64,000 bases of DNA from Thiothrix lacustris DSM 21227 (GCF_000621325.1 NZ_JHYQ01000001.1:124001-188000), one strand, 5' to 3'. Shown: positions 35,793 to 44,922, counted from the first letter of the stretch. Notes: a model not told the origin generated them from the sequence alone. Translations and numbers: made by a program.

Positions 35793-36016
35793 AAGCGGAA
35801 TATGACCTGTCTCAAATGAAATCTCGCAAAAATCCCTACGCCTCAAAGCTGAAGAAGTCCGTCACTATTCGGCTGGGTGAAGATGTGGTGGGATATTTCA
35901 AAGAAATGGCTGAAAATACGGGTGTACCTTACCAAAGTCTCATCAATTTGTACTTGCGTGACTGTGTACGCCAGCACCGAACAATTGACATTTCGTGGTT
36001 ATCGAATCCGGCATAA
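35789..36016 (+). CDS. brnA: BrnA-family antitoxin
   Basis: 75 residues, a ribbon-helix-helix DNA-binding antitoxin: basic linker (MKSRKNPYASKLKKSVTIRL) then GEDVVGYFKEMAENTGVPYQ and LINLYLRDCV. ATG overlaps the toxin stop (ATGA). A repeat shared with 22230 begins at its stop codon. Confidence 0.85.
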   Translation: MKAEYDLSQMKSRKNPYASKLKKSVTIRLGEDVVGYFKEMAENTGVPYQSLINLYLRDCVRQHRTIDISWLSNPA

Positions 36017-36095
36017 AAAATAATGCGCATACCGTTCGTCGGCAGTATACTCCTGCGAAATTGATTAGCAAACGGGGAAATGCGCCATGAGACGA
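36013..36095. repeat. Right copy of the ~80-bp repeat
   Basis: Partner of 22230-22310, starting at the brnA stop codon with ATAAAAAATAATGCGCATAC, then TATACT (-10-like), CCTGCGAAATTGATTAGC and ATGCGCCATGA. Similarity ends near 36095, where attC-like site 3 begins. Confidence 0.6.
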
Positions 36096-36156
36096 TAATG
36101 GCTCGCGACTCCGATCAATCAGTTTACCGCCAATTCCATCAATTCGAATGTTATAT
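36096..36156 (+). other. Degenerate attC-like site 3
   Basis: Shares CGCGACTCCG, ACCGCC and TCAATTCG-A-GTT with attC-like site 2 and ends with GTTATAT (36150-36156). The left (R''-L'') half is not recognisable, so the fold is doubtful. The next gene starts 40 bases later, as at a cassette boundary. Confidence 0.4.
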
Positions 36157-36195
36157 TTACCAGGAGAAAATATGCATCTATGAAAAAGTATAATA

Positions 36196-36507
36196 ATGAA
36201 TTCGATTACTAAGAAGCCAATGAAATTATCAGGATTTTATTTAATAAATAACACTCTTGTTCAGACAGATATTAATAAAAATTCTGAAGACTTCCTTTGT
36301 CAGCTTTTAAACAAAATTTACAATTTAAAATTGATTTATGCCAATAGGTTAGTCAGCAATTATCCAGTAATTGACCTTGGAGATGAAGATTCTCGCATAT
36401 GCTTCCCAAGTCACATCAGAAAACAGGTCATGTATCAAAAGCACGCATCAAAAGGGTTGGACTCCTGTTTTTACACTTTCGTTAAGACCATAGGAGCTAT
36501 TCGATGA
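36196..36507 (+). pseudogene. Frameshifted SMEK-domain gene
   Basis: The first 70 residues (NSEDFLCQLLNKIYNLKLIY to NYPVIDLGDEDSRICF) match the SMEK domain found in defence-associated proteins. At about 36408 an extra C (GCTTCCCAAG) shifts the frame; reading one base later continues the domain as QVTSENRSCIKST. The present frame ends with unrelated residues. AT-rich, unlike the core. Only a remnant of the original protein can be made. Confidence 0.65.
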
Positions 36508-37250
36508 ACTACAAAACATTTTGTGATCAAATTTATATGACTTGGAGAACCTCTCCTAATCAATTCACAGACTTCTCAAAAGATTTTGACATTAGCCATC
36601 TGCCAGAGCCATATTATCCAATTAAAAAAGGCAGAAATCCTTTAATTGTTTTAAATAACAATCCCGGTGGAGTTTTATCATTTCAAGAACACTCTTCAAT
36701 ATTAAAAGAATTCCCCGCCACTGTTAGTTATAGCGATATTTCAGACTGGTTAAAAGATAAATACACTAACGATGATACAATCATTAATGGTACAGCAAAA
36801 ACAAGAATTTCCCGCATTATTCAAATAGAAAAAATTATTGACTGTGATGGCATTGAAAATGTTGAGGCTTTTTTCTTGCATAGCAATAGTTTTAATAAAA
36901 CACAATTCCTAAAAAATCACTTAAAGAATGAGATAACCAAAAAATATGCTGCTTTGTTAAAAAATTACTTAATAGACAAGTCAGTATTAATTGTCTCAGC
37001 AATAAGCAGCAGGAATTCACTAAACTTAAAGGAAATATCAAATAATAGTTGGCTTAAACATCAAGCAGAGATAGCTGGACTTTGCTTCGATACTGCAAGT
37101 TTTCATGAGATAACAGTTAAAAACAAAAAAATCACATCTTGTTTAGTTGCTAACAGTAATAAGTTTTTAATTTGCACAATGGGGAGCAATACTATTCCCA
37201 AAAACACTTACTCAATAATTGAGCAAATGCACACCAAAAGTCAAACTTGA
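36504..37250 (+). CDS. Hypothetical protein, AT-rich, possibly defence-related
   Basis: 248 residues, ATG overlapping the previous stop (ATGA). Notable segment GRNPLIVLNNNPGGVLSF (about residues 44-61), which resembles the motif-1 loop of the uracil-DNA glycosylase fold (GxNPG-like), and a later ECH-like helix region (KYAALLKNYLIDKSVLIVSA). That resemblance is weak. Coupling to the SMEK remnant suggests a former two-gene module. No membrane segment. Confidence 0.5.
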   Translation: MNYKTFCDQIYMTWRTSPNQFTDFSKDFDISHLPEPYYPIKKGRNPLIVLNNNPGGVLSFQEHSSILKEFPATVSYSDISDWLKDKYTNDDTIINGTAKTRISRIIQIEKIIDCDGIENVEAFFLHSNSFNKTQFLKNHLKNEITKKYAALLKNYLIDKSVLIVSAISSRNSLNLKEISNNSWLKHQAEIAGLCFDTASFHEITVKNKKITSCLVANSNKFLICTMGSNTIPKNTYSIIEQMHTKSQT

Positions 37251-37303
37251 TAGAAAAACCTTAAATATTATTATGACCAGCGACCAAATAGGAAGCCCAA
37301 CCC

Positions 37304-38038
37304 ATGACACACCCCTATTCCCGAATCTTCCTACTCAGCCACATGCGAGCCTACAGCAGTTTGCTGGGGCATATTATCGGCTCACACCCGCGTATCAATG
37401 GCTATTACGAAATGCACCAAAGCTACCTCAGCGACGCTGATCTAGCCCAGCAAATCGCGGATTACAGCCAACACGACAGCTTAAAACCCGACAGTCACTA
37501 TCAGTTTGATAAACTGCTGCACAACGATTACCGGCTGAATGTAAGCCTGCCCGCGTTGCAAGATGCCGTCATTTTTATTGCATTACGCCAACCTGAGCCA
37601 ACCATTAAAAGCATCATCAAATTATTCCAGCAAAAATCCAGCGATGACTTGTATGCACAACCCACTGGCGCAACCGACTATTACCTCGAACGGCTGCAAA
37701 CCCTTACCGACTTCGCCCAGCAACACCCACAACGTTATTACTATTTTGATACCGAAAAAGTCTGTACAGACACTGACCGCTTATTAAGCCAGTTACAGCA
37801 ATGGATAGGGATGGCCGAACCGTTATCGCCTGAATACGGTAGCTTTGCCAAAACGGGCGTAGCCGGTGCGGGGGATACCTCCCCCCTCATTCACACCGGC
37901 AAAATATTACCAGATTTTCAGGAAGCGCTGGATGATGTGGCGTTGGATGCGACCTTATTGCAACAAGCCACACAAGCTTACCAAAGCTGCCGCCAGCAAC
38001 TAATCCATAACGCCAAGGATTCTTTAGCATCCACATAA
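37304..38038 (+). CDS. Sulfotransferase-like protein
   Basis: 244 residues. The N terminus IFLLSHMRAYSSLLGHIIGS followed by HPRINGYYEMH fits the PAPS-binding P-loop-like motif of sulfotransferases (R-S/T-G-S-T-L position is MRAYSSLLG here), and FIALRQPEPTIKSI corresponds to the 3'-phosphate-binding R-x-P..S segment. The acceptor is unknown. A hairpin at 38040-38068 follows the stop. Confidence 0.65.
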   Translation: MTHPYSRIFLLSHMRAYSSLLGHIIGSHPRINGYYEMHQSYLSDADLAQQIADYSQHDSLKPDSHYQFDKLLHNDYRLNVSLPALQDAVIFIALRQPEPTIKSIIKLFQQKSSDDLYAQPTGATDYYLERLQTLTDFAQQHPQRYYYFDTEKVCTDTDRLLSQLQQWIGMAEPLSPEYGSFAKTGVAGAGDTSPLIHTGKILPDFQEALDDVALDATLLQQATQAYQSCRQQLIHNAKDSLAST

Positions 38039-38039
38039 A

Positions 38040-38068
38040 AACCCCCTCCTTTGCAAAAGGAGGGGGTT
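38040..38068. repeat. CCCCCTCCTTT palindrome, possible terminator
   Basis: AACCCCCTCCTTT GC AAAAGGAGGGGGTT directly after the sulfotransferase stop, followed by AGGGGAGGATTTTCTTC. Same family as the C6/G6 repeats in the oxoprolinase gene. It lies between convergent genes and may end both transcripts. Confidence 0.65.
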
Positions 38069-38090
38069 AGGGGAGGATTTTCTTCGGGGT

Positions 38091-38543
38091 TTATTTCTTC
38101 GCAGGTGCGGGTGCAGCAACCGCTTCGCCAACGGCTGGCGTTGCTTCGATCTTCACGGACTCAGCCGCGCCATCACAATAGCTCCACGTCGCTTCCCAAC
38201 GGGCAGGGAAACCTTTATCGAGGAACTTGATCTGGTAACGCCCCCAGTACTTGGTCATATTGCCATAAATGCCTGGGCGTTCCGTAGTACATTCCACCTT
38301 GGCCTTGTTTTTTGCCCAGTAACCATCATACGTGCCACGATTCTGGTAGACCTTGGCAAGACCCAAGACATACACCACACCAGGATCTTCTGCCGGGCCA
38401 TACGCGAACACGGCTGTTGGACCGATCTCATCCGCGTACACAATCCGGCCTACGTTGGTGTTCCAGACTTCATCAGCAACCGCGTTACCGCCAGTCATCA
38501 ACAATACTGCCAACCCTAGCGCTTTCAAGCTATTCAATTTCAT
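38091..38543 (-). CDS. Hypothetical exported protein
   Basis: 150 residues with a clear signal peptide (MKLNSLKALGLAVLLMTGGN, cleavage after AVADE-like AVA). The mature part contains VWNTNVGRIVYADE, YGPAEDPGVVYVLGL and W/C-rich VECTTERPGIYG, then WEATWSYCDGAAE, and ends in an Ala/Pro-rich tail. Two cysteines could form a disulfide. Probably periplasmic; function not recognised. Confidence 0.7.
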   Translation of the reverse strand: MKLNSLKALGLAVLLMTGGNAVADEVWNTNVGRIVYADEIGPTAVFAYGPAEDPGVVYVLGLAKVYQNRGTYDGYWAKNKAKVECTTERPGIYGNMTKYWGRYQIKFLDKGFPARWEATWSYCDGAAESVKIEATPAVGEAVAAPAPAKK

Positions 38544-38579
38544 TTCATGCCCTCTCTCATTAAGTACAAGTCGCGGCTA

Positions 38580-41189
38580 TCATACCAGACTCTTGCTCAC
38601 GATTTCATTCACATCCCCAGACAAGCCGCTGTGTGCCTGAATGCGTTCCAGTTGGGCTTTCATCAGCGCACTGCGCACCGGCTCGTACTGCCGCCAGTTC
38701 ATCAGCGGGCGTACCATGCGGGAAGCAATCTGCGGGTTCATCGCATCCAGTTCCAGTACCCGTTCGGTGAGGAAAACGTAACCACTGCCGTCTTGCGCGT
38801 GGAAATGCAACGGGTTGCGCATCGCGAAACTGCCAACCAAAGCACGTACCTTGTTGGGGTTACGCATATCGAACAGCTTGTGCTGCATCAAGGCTTGCAC
38901 TTGTTCCAAGGTATCCGGCAAGGAAGACGTGGCTTGCAGCGCAAACCATTTATCCATCACCAACGAATCATGCTGCCAGCGGTCGTGGAAATGCTGTAAG
39001 GCTTGCTCACGTTGTGGGCATTCAATACTGCTCAGCACTGCCAAAGCCGCCATCGCATCGGTCATATTGCCTGCCGCAAGGTACTGTTGCAAACAGGCTT
39101 CATGGATACCATCATCCTGAATCCGCCCCAGATACGCCAAACAAACGTTTTTCAGGCTGCGGCGGCCAATGCTGGTCGCATCCGGCGAGTATTCACCCTC
39201 CTCGTGCAATTCCGCATACAGACGTTCCAGATCCAGCCACAACGCTTTTGCCAGCGTGGTGTAGATAAATTCGCGCACGGCATGAATGGCTTCCGGGTCA
39301 GAAGGCCGCGCCACTTCAGCAATATCCGCTTCGGACGGCAATTGCAAGGCTGCGGCACGCAAGGCACGATCCAACGCATCGTCGGTGAGAATAGCCTGAT
39401 AAGCGCTGATGAAATCGTGCTCCAGTCCGAAGGCTTCCTGTTGCTGGTGTGCTGCCAACAGCTTCAGGGTGGTTTGCATCGCCAGCCGTTGCCCGGCATC
39501 CCAACGGTTGAAAGCATCGCTGTCGTGCTTCATCAGGAACACCAGATCCGCTTCCGCATACGGGTAGTTGAGCTTCACCGGCGCAGAAAAATCACGCAGC
39601 AAAGAGGGCACTGGCTGTTCCGGCACCTTGTCAAACGTGAACGACTGCTCCGTATCGGTCAGACGTAACACTTGCGTGCCGATCAGGTCTTGCCCCTTAC
39701 CATCCAGCAAACCGACCGCAACCGGAATCAGGAATGGCAGCTTGTTATCGGCTTCCGGGGTTGCCGGGCAGCTTTGGCTGAAATGCAGGGTGCAACGTTG
39801 TGCCGCTGCATCATAATCCATGCGCACGGCCACTTGCGGCGTGCCAGCCTGATCGTACCAACGCTGGAATTGGCTTAAATCCGCTTCATTGGCATCTGCC
39901 ATCGCAGCGAGGAAATTTTCGGTGGCAACCGCCTGCCCGTCATGGCGCTGGAAGTACAAGTCCATGCCCTTGCGGAAACCGTCACGCCCCAACAGCGTCT
40001 GATACATGCGCACCACTTCCGCGCCTTTTTCGTAAACGGTCACGGTGTAGAAATTGTTGATTTCCATGTAGGAAGCCGGGCGGATCGGGTGCGCCATCGG
40101 GCTGGCATCTTCGGCGAACTGGAAGGTACGCAATGCCCGCACATCCTCAATGCGCTTGACTGGGCGCGAATGCAAATCGGAAGTGAATTCCTGATCGCGG
40201 AACACCGTCAAGCCCTCCTTGAGCGACAACTGGAACCAGTCACGGCAAGTCACGCGGTTGCCTGTCCAGTTGTGGAAATATTCGTGGCCAATCACCGCTT
40301 CAATATTGACGTAATCCATATCCGTAGCGGTGGCGGGGCTGGCGAATACCAACTTGGAATTGAACACGTTCAAGCCCTTGTTTTCCATCGCCCCCATATT
40401 GAAGTCATCGACCGCCACAACCATGTAAATATCGAGGTCGTATTCCAGCCCGAAACGCTGTTCATCCCAAGACATCGCCCGCTTCAGCGACTGCATCGCG
40501 TGGTCACATTTGTCGATATTGTGCGCTTCGGTGTAGATGCGCAAGGTCACGTCACGCCCGGAAAGCGTGGTGTAATGGTCTTCCACATGCTGCAAATTGC
40601 CTGCCACCAGCGCAAACAAATACGCCGGTTTGTGGAACGGGTCTTCCCAACGCGCCCAGTGACGCCCATCCGGTAAATCACCGCTGCCAGTAAGGTTGCC
40701 GTTGGACAGCAGTACCGGGTACTTTTGCTTATCCGCCAGAATCTGGGTGGTGAACACCGTCATCACATCCGGGCGATCGGGGTAATAGGTAATTTTGCGG
40801 AAACCCTGCGCCTCACATTGGGTGCAGAAATTACCGCTGGTCTGGTACAAGCCTTCCAGCGAGGTATTTTTCTGCGGGTAAATGCGCGTGACGATTTCCA
40901 GCGTACACAGCGCGGATACGTTGTGGACACTCATGCCAGTATCGCTGATGCTGTAATCCGTCTCGCTGAGTGGCAAACCATTCAGGCGAACTTCCAGCAA
41001 TTCGAGGGCTTCACCGTACAATTCCAACGGCGTATCGGCAGCTACCCCCGGCTCGCGGCGGTAATTGGCAACACTGGTAACGCGGGTAGATGCTTCGCCC
41101 AATTCAAATACTAGGGACACAGCATCCACGCGGTAAGCGGGTGCAGCATAGTCCTGCAAATAAATCGTTGTCGGTTGGCCTTCTTTCAT
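38580..41189 (-). CDS. pepN: Aminopeptidase N
   Basis: M1-family zinc aminopeptidase that removes N-terminal residues from peptides in the cytoplasm. 869 residues, the normal length. The exopeptidase motif GAMENKGLN precedes the zinc site HEYFH with the downstream glutamate (KEGLTVFRDQEF). The C-terminal helical domain is complete. The start at 41189 follows the stop of the Nudix gene by only 3 bases, so they are co-transcribed. Confidence 0.95.
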   Translation of the reverse strand: MKEGQPTTIYLQDYAAPAYRVDAVSLVFELGEASTRVTSVANYRREPGVAADTPLELYGEALELLEVRLNGLPLSETDYSISDTGMSVHNVSALCTLEIVTRIYPQKNTSLEGLYQTSGNFCTQCEAQGFRKITYYPDRPDVMTVFTTQILADKQKYPVLLSNGNLTGSGDLPDGRHWARWEDPFHKPAYLFALVAGNLQHVEDHYTTLSGRDVTLRIYTEAHNIDKCDHAMQSLKRAMSWDEQRFGLEYDLDIYMVVAVDDFNMGAMENKGLNVFNSKLVFASPATATDMDYVNIEAVIGHEYFHNWTGNRVTCRDWFQLSLKEGLTVFRDQEFTSDLHSRPVKRIEDVRALRTFQFAEDASPMAHPIRPASYMEINNFYTVTVYEKGAEVVRMYQTLLGRDGFRKGMDLYFQRHDGQAVATENFLAAMADANEADLSQFQRWYDQAGTPQVAVRMDYDAAAQRCTLHFSQSCPATPEADNKLPFLIPVAVGLLDGKGQDLIGTQVLRLTDTEQSFTFDKVPEQPVPSLLRDFSAPVKLNYPYAEADLVFLMKHDSDAFNRWDAGQRLAMQTTLKLLAAHQQQEAFGLEHDFISAYQAILTDDALDRALRAAALQLPSEADIAEVARPSDPEAIHAVREFIYTTLAKALWLDLERLYAELHEEGEYSPDATSIGRRSLKNVCLAYLGRIQDDGIHEACLQQYLAAGNMTDAMAALAVLSSIECPQREQALQHFHDRWQHDSLVMDKWFALQATSSLPDTLEQVQALMQHKLFDMRNPNKVRALVGSFAMRNPLHFHAQDGSGYVFLTERVLELDAMNPQIASRMVRPLMNWRQYEPVRSALMKAQLERIQAHSGLSGDVNEIVSKSLV

Positions 41190-41192
41190 TAT

Positions 41193-42059
41193 TTAACTCT
41201 TTGTATTATCAGCAGTGTATAAAGTCTTGAGGATAGCAGCATGTTGGGGGTGTTGTGGCGTAATCATTCCATTGCGCAATAAGAGATCAATATTAACTAG
41301 GTTGCAATTGTCTTTGAATGCCTCTGTGGTTTCGGTCAAGCGGGCTATTTCTGCCAAAGGCATCCGCTCAAACGCAATCACTTCACCATCGGTATTTTCT
41401 GGCACAAAGTCTTCCGGCAACCACAAGTCATACACATAAATGGTGGAATTATCCAAGCCACGCCAACCTTGTTGACGGTAAGGAATCGTGCCAATCGCTT
41501 GCGCCTGTTGCGCCAATTCCACGGGAATATTAGCTTCTTCCTGTGATTCTTTGATGACATTTTCCAGCAAGCCCAAACCAACCGGCTGACCGCCTGCCAC
41601 CATCTGATCCAGCTTGCCCGGCCAGAAAGGTTTATCCAGTGAGCGCGTCGCCACCCATACCTCCACCCCTTTTGCGGTTTGCACCAAACCATTAACATGG
41701 ATGCCAAACGTTTTCACACCCATGAAATTAGTCGCTGCCCGCTCAATTTCCAGCTCGGCATAACCACCAAAGCTATGGGTAATCGGGTAAGCTTCTGCCA
41801 CCCAACTGTCAATCACCCCTTGCTGGTGCAAGGCACGAAACACCGGGGCAACAGCCGCAGTACGGGACGTATAATCGACTAATTCAGGGTTCAAGGTCAC
41901 GGTTGTGGCCGTCACCGTAAACACCTCCGGCCAATGCGCCAGATGCTGGGCAAAATCAGGCTGAACTTGCCCATACACTTTACCAGCGATCAGGAGGGCT
42001 AAATAATGGGTAGCCTCAAAATTATTACAGGCGTTAATACGATCAAGGTAACTGCTCAT
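41193..42059 (-). CDS. Nudix hydrolase with DUF4743 N-terminal domain
   Basis: 288 residues. The second half carries a Nudix box (GGQPVGLGLLENVIKESQEE followed by ANI, about residues 156-178), with the REx2EE-like helix seen as KESQEEA. The N-terminal half (LDRINACNNFEATHYLALLI, HQQGVIDSWVAEAYPI) is the DUF4743 domain found in eukaryotic and bacterial thiamine-diphosphate-type Nudix enzymes. Likely hydrolyses a damaged or excess nucleotide/thiamine diphosphate; substrate not proven. Upstream partner of pepN. Confidence 0.82.
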   Translation of the reverse strand: MSSYLDRINACNNFEATHYLALLIAGKVYGQVQPDFAQHLAHWPEVFTVTATTVTLNPELVDYTSRTAAVAPVFRALHQQGVIDSWVAEAYPITHSFGGYAELEIERAATNFMGVKTFGIHVNGLVQTAKGVEVWVATRSLDKPFWPGKLDQMVAGGQPVGLGLLENVIKESQEEANIPVELAQQAQAIGTIPYRQQGWRGLDNSTIYVYDLWLPEDFVPENTDGEVIAFERMPLAEIARLTETTEAFKDNCNLVNIDLLLRNGMITPQHPQHAAILKTLYTADNTKS

Positions 42060-42492
42060 GATGAATTAAGGGTTGTTGTTGGGAAAATTTAGTCATGCTG
42101 CTATTCAGCATCCAGACTAAGGAGAGTATAACCAGCAGCGCCATCACAGCAAGTACCCGCCATAATTTGCCGACCATGCAGGACAAGCGTTCGCATTTCT
42201 GCATGTTGGCGTACATTTCCCGGTTAATATAACCCTGAGCCTGATTGAAGTCGCTAAAGTCGATACTGAAAGTGTCACCTTCCTGACACAGTAGCAACTC
42301 CTCCACCAAGGGCGCTTCACGGGTGTAGATCGAGCGTACTGATTCTATCAGACCATTTTTATCCAAGGTACTGATTCCACTGACTTTACGCAAGCGCTCA
42401 TCGGCATTATCACGCAATTGCCAAGCCATCGAACCTTTGCCGGGGGAAATCTCAGTACAAACAATTGACTGGATAGTGTAGGTTTTTTTCAT
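42043..42492 (-). CDS. Hypothetical protein with C-terminal membrane helix
   Basis: About 149 residues from MKKTYTIQSIVCTEIS (ATG 42492; the frame opens upstream only with a TTG). Soluble N-terminal domain, then one membrane helix (LWRVLAVMALLVILSLVWML, about 110-130) and a short tail, so it may be a tail-facing inner-membrane protein. Its end overlaps the Nudix start by 17 bases, which places it first in a three-gene set with pepN. Not recognised. Confidence 0.65.
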   Translation of the reverse strand: MKKTYTIQSIVCTEISPGKGSMAWQLRDNADERLRKVSGISTLDKNGLIESVRSIYTREAPLVEELLLCQEGDTFSIDFSDFNQAQGYINREMYANMQKCERLSCMVGKLWRVLAVMALLVILSLVWMLNSSMTKFSQQQPLIHHEQLP

Positions 42493-42549
42493 TGTTGTTA
42501 GCCAAATACCCAAAGAATTGGCTTAACTCTACCATACCCGTGTCAGACT

Positions 42550-42792
42550 TCAGTCCAGATTACGATGAGTTGCATCACAAAAAGGTGCGGTTTTGGTGTA
42601 CTTGCAAGCACACAGACCGTATTTCTTGCTTTCCGGCACAGTAAATTCCATCGGGGTAAAATCCGTGCCTTTATGAGAACCGTCGCAAAATGGCTGGTTG
42701 GCGGAACGCCCGCAGGTACACCACCAATAGCTAGTTCCAGCTTCCAGCTCTACCACACACGGTTTTTTCTGCGCGATTACGGGGTCAGTCAT
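42550..42792 (-). CDS. CDGSH iron-sulfur domain protein
   Basis: 80 residues with two CDGSH-type 2Fe-2S motifs: WCTCGRSANQPFCDGSH (about 24-40) and CACKYTKTAPFCDATH (about 61-76), each giving three cysteines and a histidine. Such proteins bind a labile cluster and act in iron-sulfur or redox homeostasis. Coupled to bioC by a 4-base overlap. Confidence 0.88.
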   Translation of the reverse strand: MTDPVIAQKKPCVVELEAGTSYWWCTCGRSANQPFCDGSHKGTDFTPMEFTVPESKKYGLCACKYTKTAPFCDATHRNLD

Positions 42793-43661
42793 GTTGTGCT
42801 CCTCATGATGGGGATAAATTTTTCGGGCAATTTACTGGGCAACAGGGTCGGTGCCCACGCGTGACCATACACTACTTCATAGGTGGCGGGATACAAACCA
42901 CCCTCTTGGCGAAAGTATTCGTAAGCCTGTAAGAAGGCTTGTAAGCGTGCTTTACCCGTCAGCCCGTGATTACGTCCGTGCGTGGCATTGTTCGCCCCTA
43001 TCCCCTTGAGGTCACGCAACAGGCCGCGCACGTCGGCATAGGTCAGGGTAATCGTTTCCATATCCATCACCGGGTCACGGAATCCAGCTTGCAGCAAGGC
43101 ATCGCCCACGTCATGCATGTCCACGAACTGACTAGCGTGGGTAAAGCCATCCACCTGCCCCCAGCTTGCCCGCAATTCCTTGAGGGTATCGGGGCCGAAG
43201 GTGGCAAACATCAGCAAGCCGTTGGGCTTGAGCACCTGCACCCATTCCCCGAATACCGCTGGCAAATCATTGCACCATTGCAGCATCAGGTTAGAAATCA
43301 GCATATCGGCACATTGCGGCAGGAATGGCAGGCTGGCGGCATCGGCACACACGCCTTGCGGCTTACGGAACCAACCGCCGCGCTGCCGGGTTTTTTTCAC
43401 CATATTCAGCGCGAGATCGACGCCGATGACACGCGCTTTTTTGTAACGCTTGAGCACGTGTTCGCTGACCATGCCCGTGCCGCAGCCCAGATCGAGCACG
43501 GTTTCTGGCTGCATCTTAATCAGATCCAACCGTTCCAGCAGGCGTGCGCCGATTTCACGCTGCAACAAGGCATTGGCGTCATAGGTTTCTGCTGCCCGTT
43601 CAAAGCCTTGGCGGGTTTTGTGTTTGTCCAGCAAGTAGGGGTTAGCAGTATTAGAGCGCAT
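42789..43661 (-). CDS. bioC: Malonyl-ACP O-methyltransferase BioC
   Basis: SAM-dependent enzyme that methylates malonyl-ACP to start pimelate synthesis for biotin. About 290 residues from MRSNTANPYLLDKHK (43661; a TTG at 43709 opens a longer frame). Motif I is VLDLGCGTGMVSEHV, with SNLMLQWCND and FATFGPDTLKELR typical of BioC. Its partner bioH is 2 kb upstream, beyond two inserted genes. Followed by the CDGSH gene with overlapping start. Confidence 0.88.
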   Translation of the reverse strand: MRSNTANPYLLDKHKTRQGFERAAETYDANALLQREIGARLLERLDLIKMQPETVLDLGCGTGMVSEHVLKRYKKARVIGVDLALNMVKKTRQRGGWFRKPQGVCADAASLPFLPQCADMLISNLMLQWCNDLPAVFGEWVQVLKPNGLLMFATFGPDTLKELRASWGQVDGFTHASQFVDMHDVGDALLQAGFRDPVMDMETITLTYADVRGLLRDLKGIGANNATHGRNHGLTGKARLQAFLQAYEYFRQEGGLYPATYEVVYGHAWAPTLLPSKLPEKFIPIMRSTT

Positions 43662-43761
43662 CCAGAAATGCCCCGCGATGTTCCATGAAAGTCTCCGGGT
43701 GGGTAACAAGCGGATGGAGTATACAATGTCAGGGTAAAGCAGGAATGCCTAATCAGCCAGC

Positions 43762-44922
43762 TTAAGCATTGGCGACAAAGATATAGCAGCCTTCAACACT
43801 GTCATCAGCAGGAATGCTATCCATGAAATGTTGGACAGTAGACGGCTTTTGCCTTATCTGTGCCAGGTATTTCAGTTGATCAGCATAGCCTTGGAGTATC
43901 TTATTTCTGGCAATAATTTTCCTTGAAACCTCAAGGTTTAACTTTTCTTCATTGTCTATTCCCTTGAGCATAGACCACCCAAAACTCATTTTCTGTGGCT
44001 CTCCCCTCAAGCGGTCAAGAATGCCCATGCCATCTGAGGTGGACTCAGCGAAGTCAACCCACTCAATCACTTCGGCAGAACCGATGTGTTTCACGTAATC
44101 TTTTGTCAGAAATCTTTGCGCATTATCGTTAATGACATGGTGTTTAACAAAAGCTCTGGATGAGCTTTGCCACACAGCTTGCGCATCATTCAAATCGTTC
44201 ACGGCCTGATCGTACATATCCAGTTCGGCCGAACACAACGAATGCCCAATCGCCGTAATGGTGAAATATTCTTCTGCTGCCATGAAAGAATATTCATTGC
44301 TACTGTCGGTCAGTAACATTTTATATTTTTCGTGTATTTCCCCGATAGTTTGCCTGCTACTGATTAGCATCTGAAGTTTGGCTGAACTATCTTCCACTTT
44401 ATTTAATTCTCTAATGACCTTTAGGGCTGCTATCAACCTGGATCTTTCTTGTAGCTCAAGAAACGATTTGATGTACTTCACATCAGAGGCAACTTGCTGC
44501 AATCTTTCATCAATTTTATTTATCTTATTACTTAAAAACAGGAAACCGGCAGAGCTAACAGCAAGCGTTAAACCAGACAAAAGCATGGACGCTTGAGCGA
44601 ACTGAAGCAATTGAGTGACATTAGCGCCTATGTGACTCACTTCAGCACCCACGCGACCAACTTCAGCACCAATAACACCAACATCCCCACCGATACGATG
44701 GAGTTGATAGGTATTAACGCCTGAAAGGAGTGTGTTCAGCGGCGAAGTAAAGGCTGATAAAATGTTGCTTGGGGTAGAACTATTCACAAGATGTGCCAAG
44801 ATTTGGCCTTGTTCATTACGGACAACACCACCGTACACTTTATTAACACCAGCCAACACCCCAAGCATCAAGTTGTCGGGAATGGAACGGCTTAAAGCGA
44901 AACCTGCCAATTCTGAAATCAT
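43762..44922 (-). CDS. Unknown protein inserted between bioH and bioC
   Basis: 386 residues from MISELAGFALSRSIPDN (44922, with GGGAGGAATC before the ATG). Region about 78-110 has five repeats of the pattern V..IGAEVG.V (VGVIGAEVGRVGAEVSHIGA), then one hydrophobic helix (LLSGLTLAVSSAGFLFL, about 115-135), a coiled coil (INKIDERLQQVASDVKYIKS) and a long helical C-terminal part. The glycine-rich heptad-like repeat plus membrane helix resembles pore-forming or defence effectors, but no family is recognised. More AT-rich than its neighbours. Confidence 0.65.
   Translation of the reverse strand: MISELAGFALSRSIPDNLMLGVLAGVNKVYGGVVRNEQGQILAHLVNSSTPSNILSAFTSPLNTLLSGVNTYQLHRIGGDVGVIGAEVGRVGAEVSHIGANVTQLLQFAQASMLLSGLTLAVSSAGFLFLSNKINKIDERLQQVASDVKYIKSFLELQERSRLIAALKVIRELNKVEDSSAKLQMLISSRQTIGEIHEKYKMLLTDSSNEYSFMAAEEYFTITAIGHSLCSAELDMYDQAVNDLNDAQAVWQSSSRAFVKHHVINDNAQRFLTKDYVKHIGSAEVIEWVDFAESTSDGMGILDRLRGEPQKMSFGWSMLKGIDNEEKLNLEVSRKIIARNKILQGYADQLKYLAQIRQKPSTVQHFMDSIPADDSVEGCYIFVANA

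Noticed and set aside
44590-44700. Tandem DNA repeat in the 386-residue gene
   Set aside because: The IGAEVG pattern is a protein-level repeat; the DNA units differ too much to be a recent tandem array.
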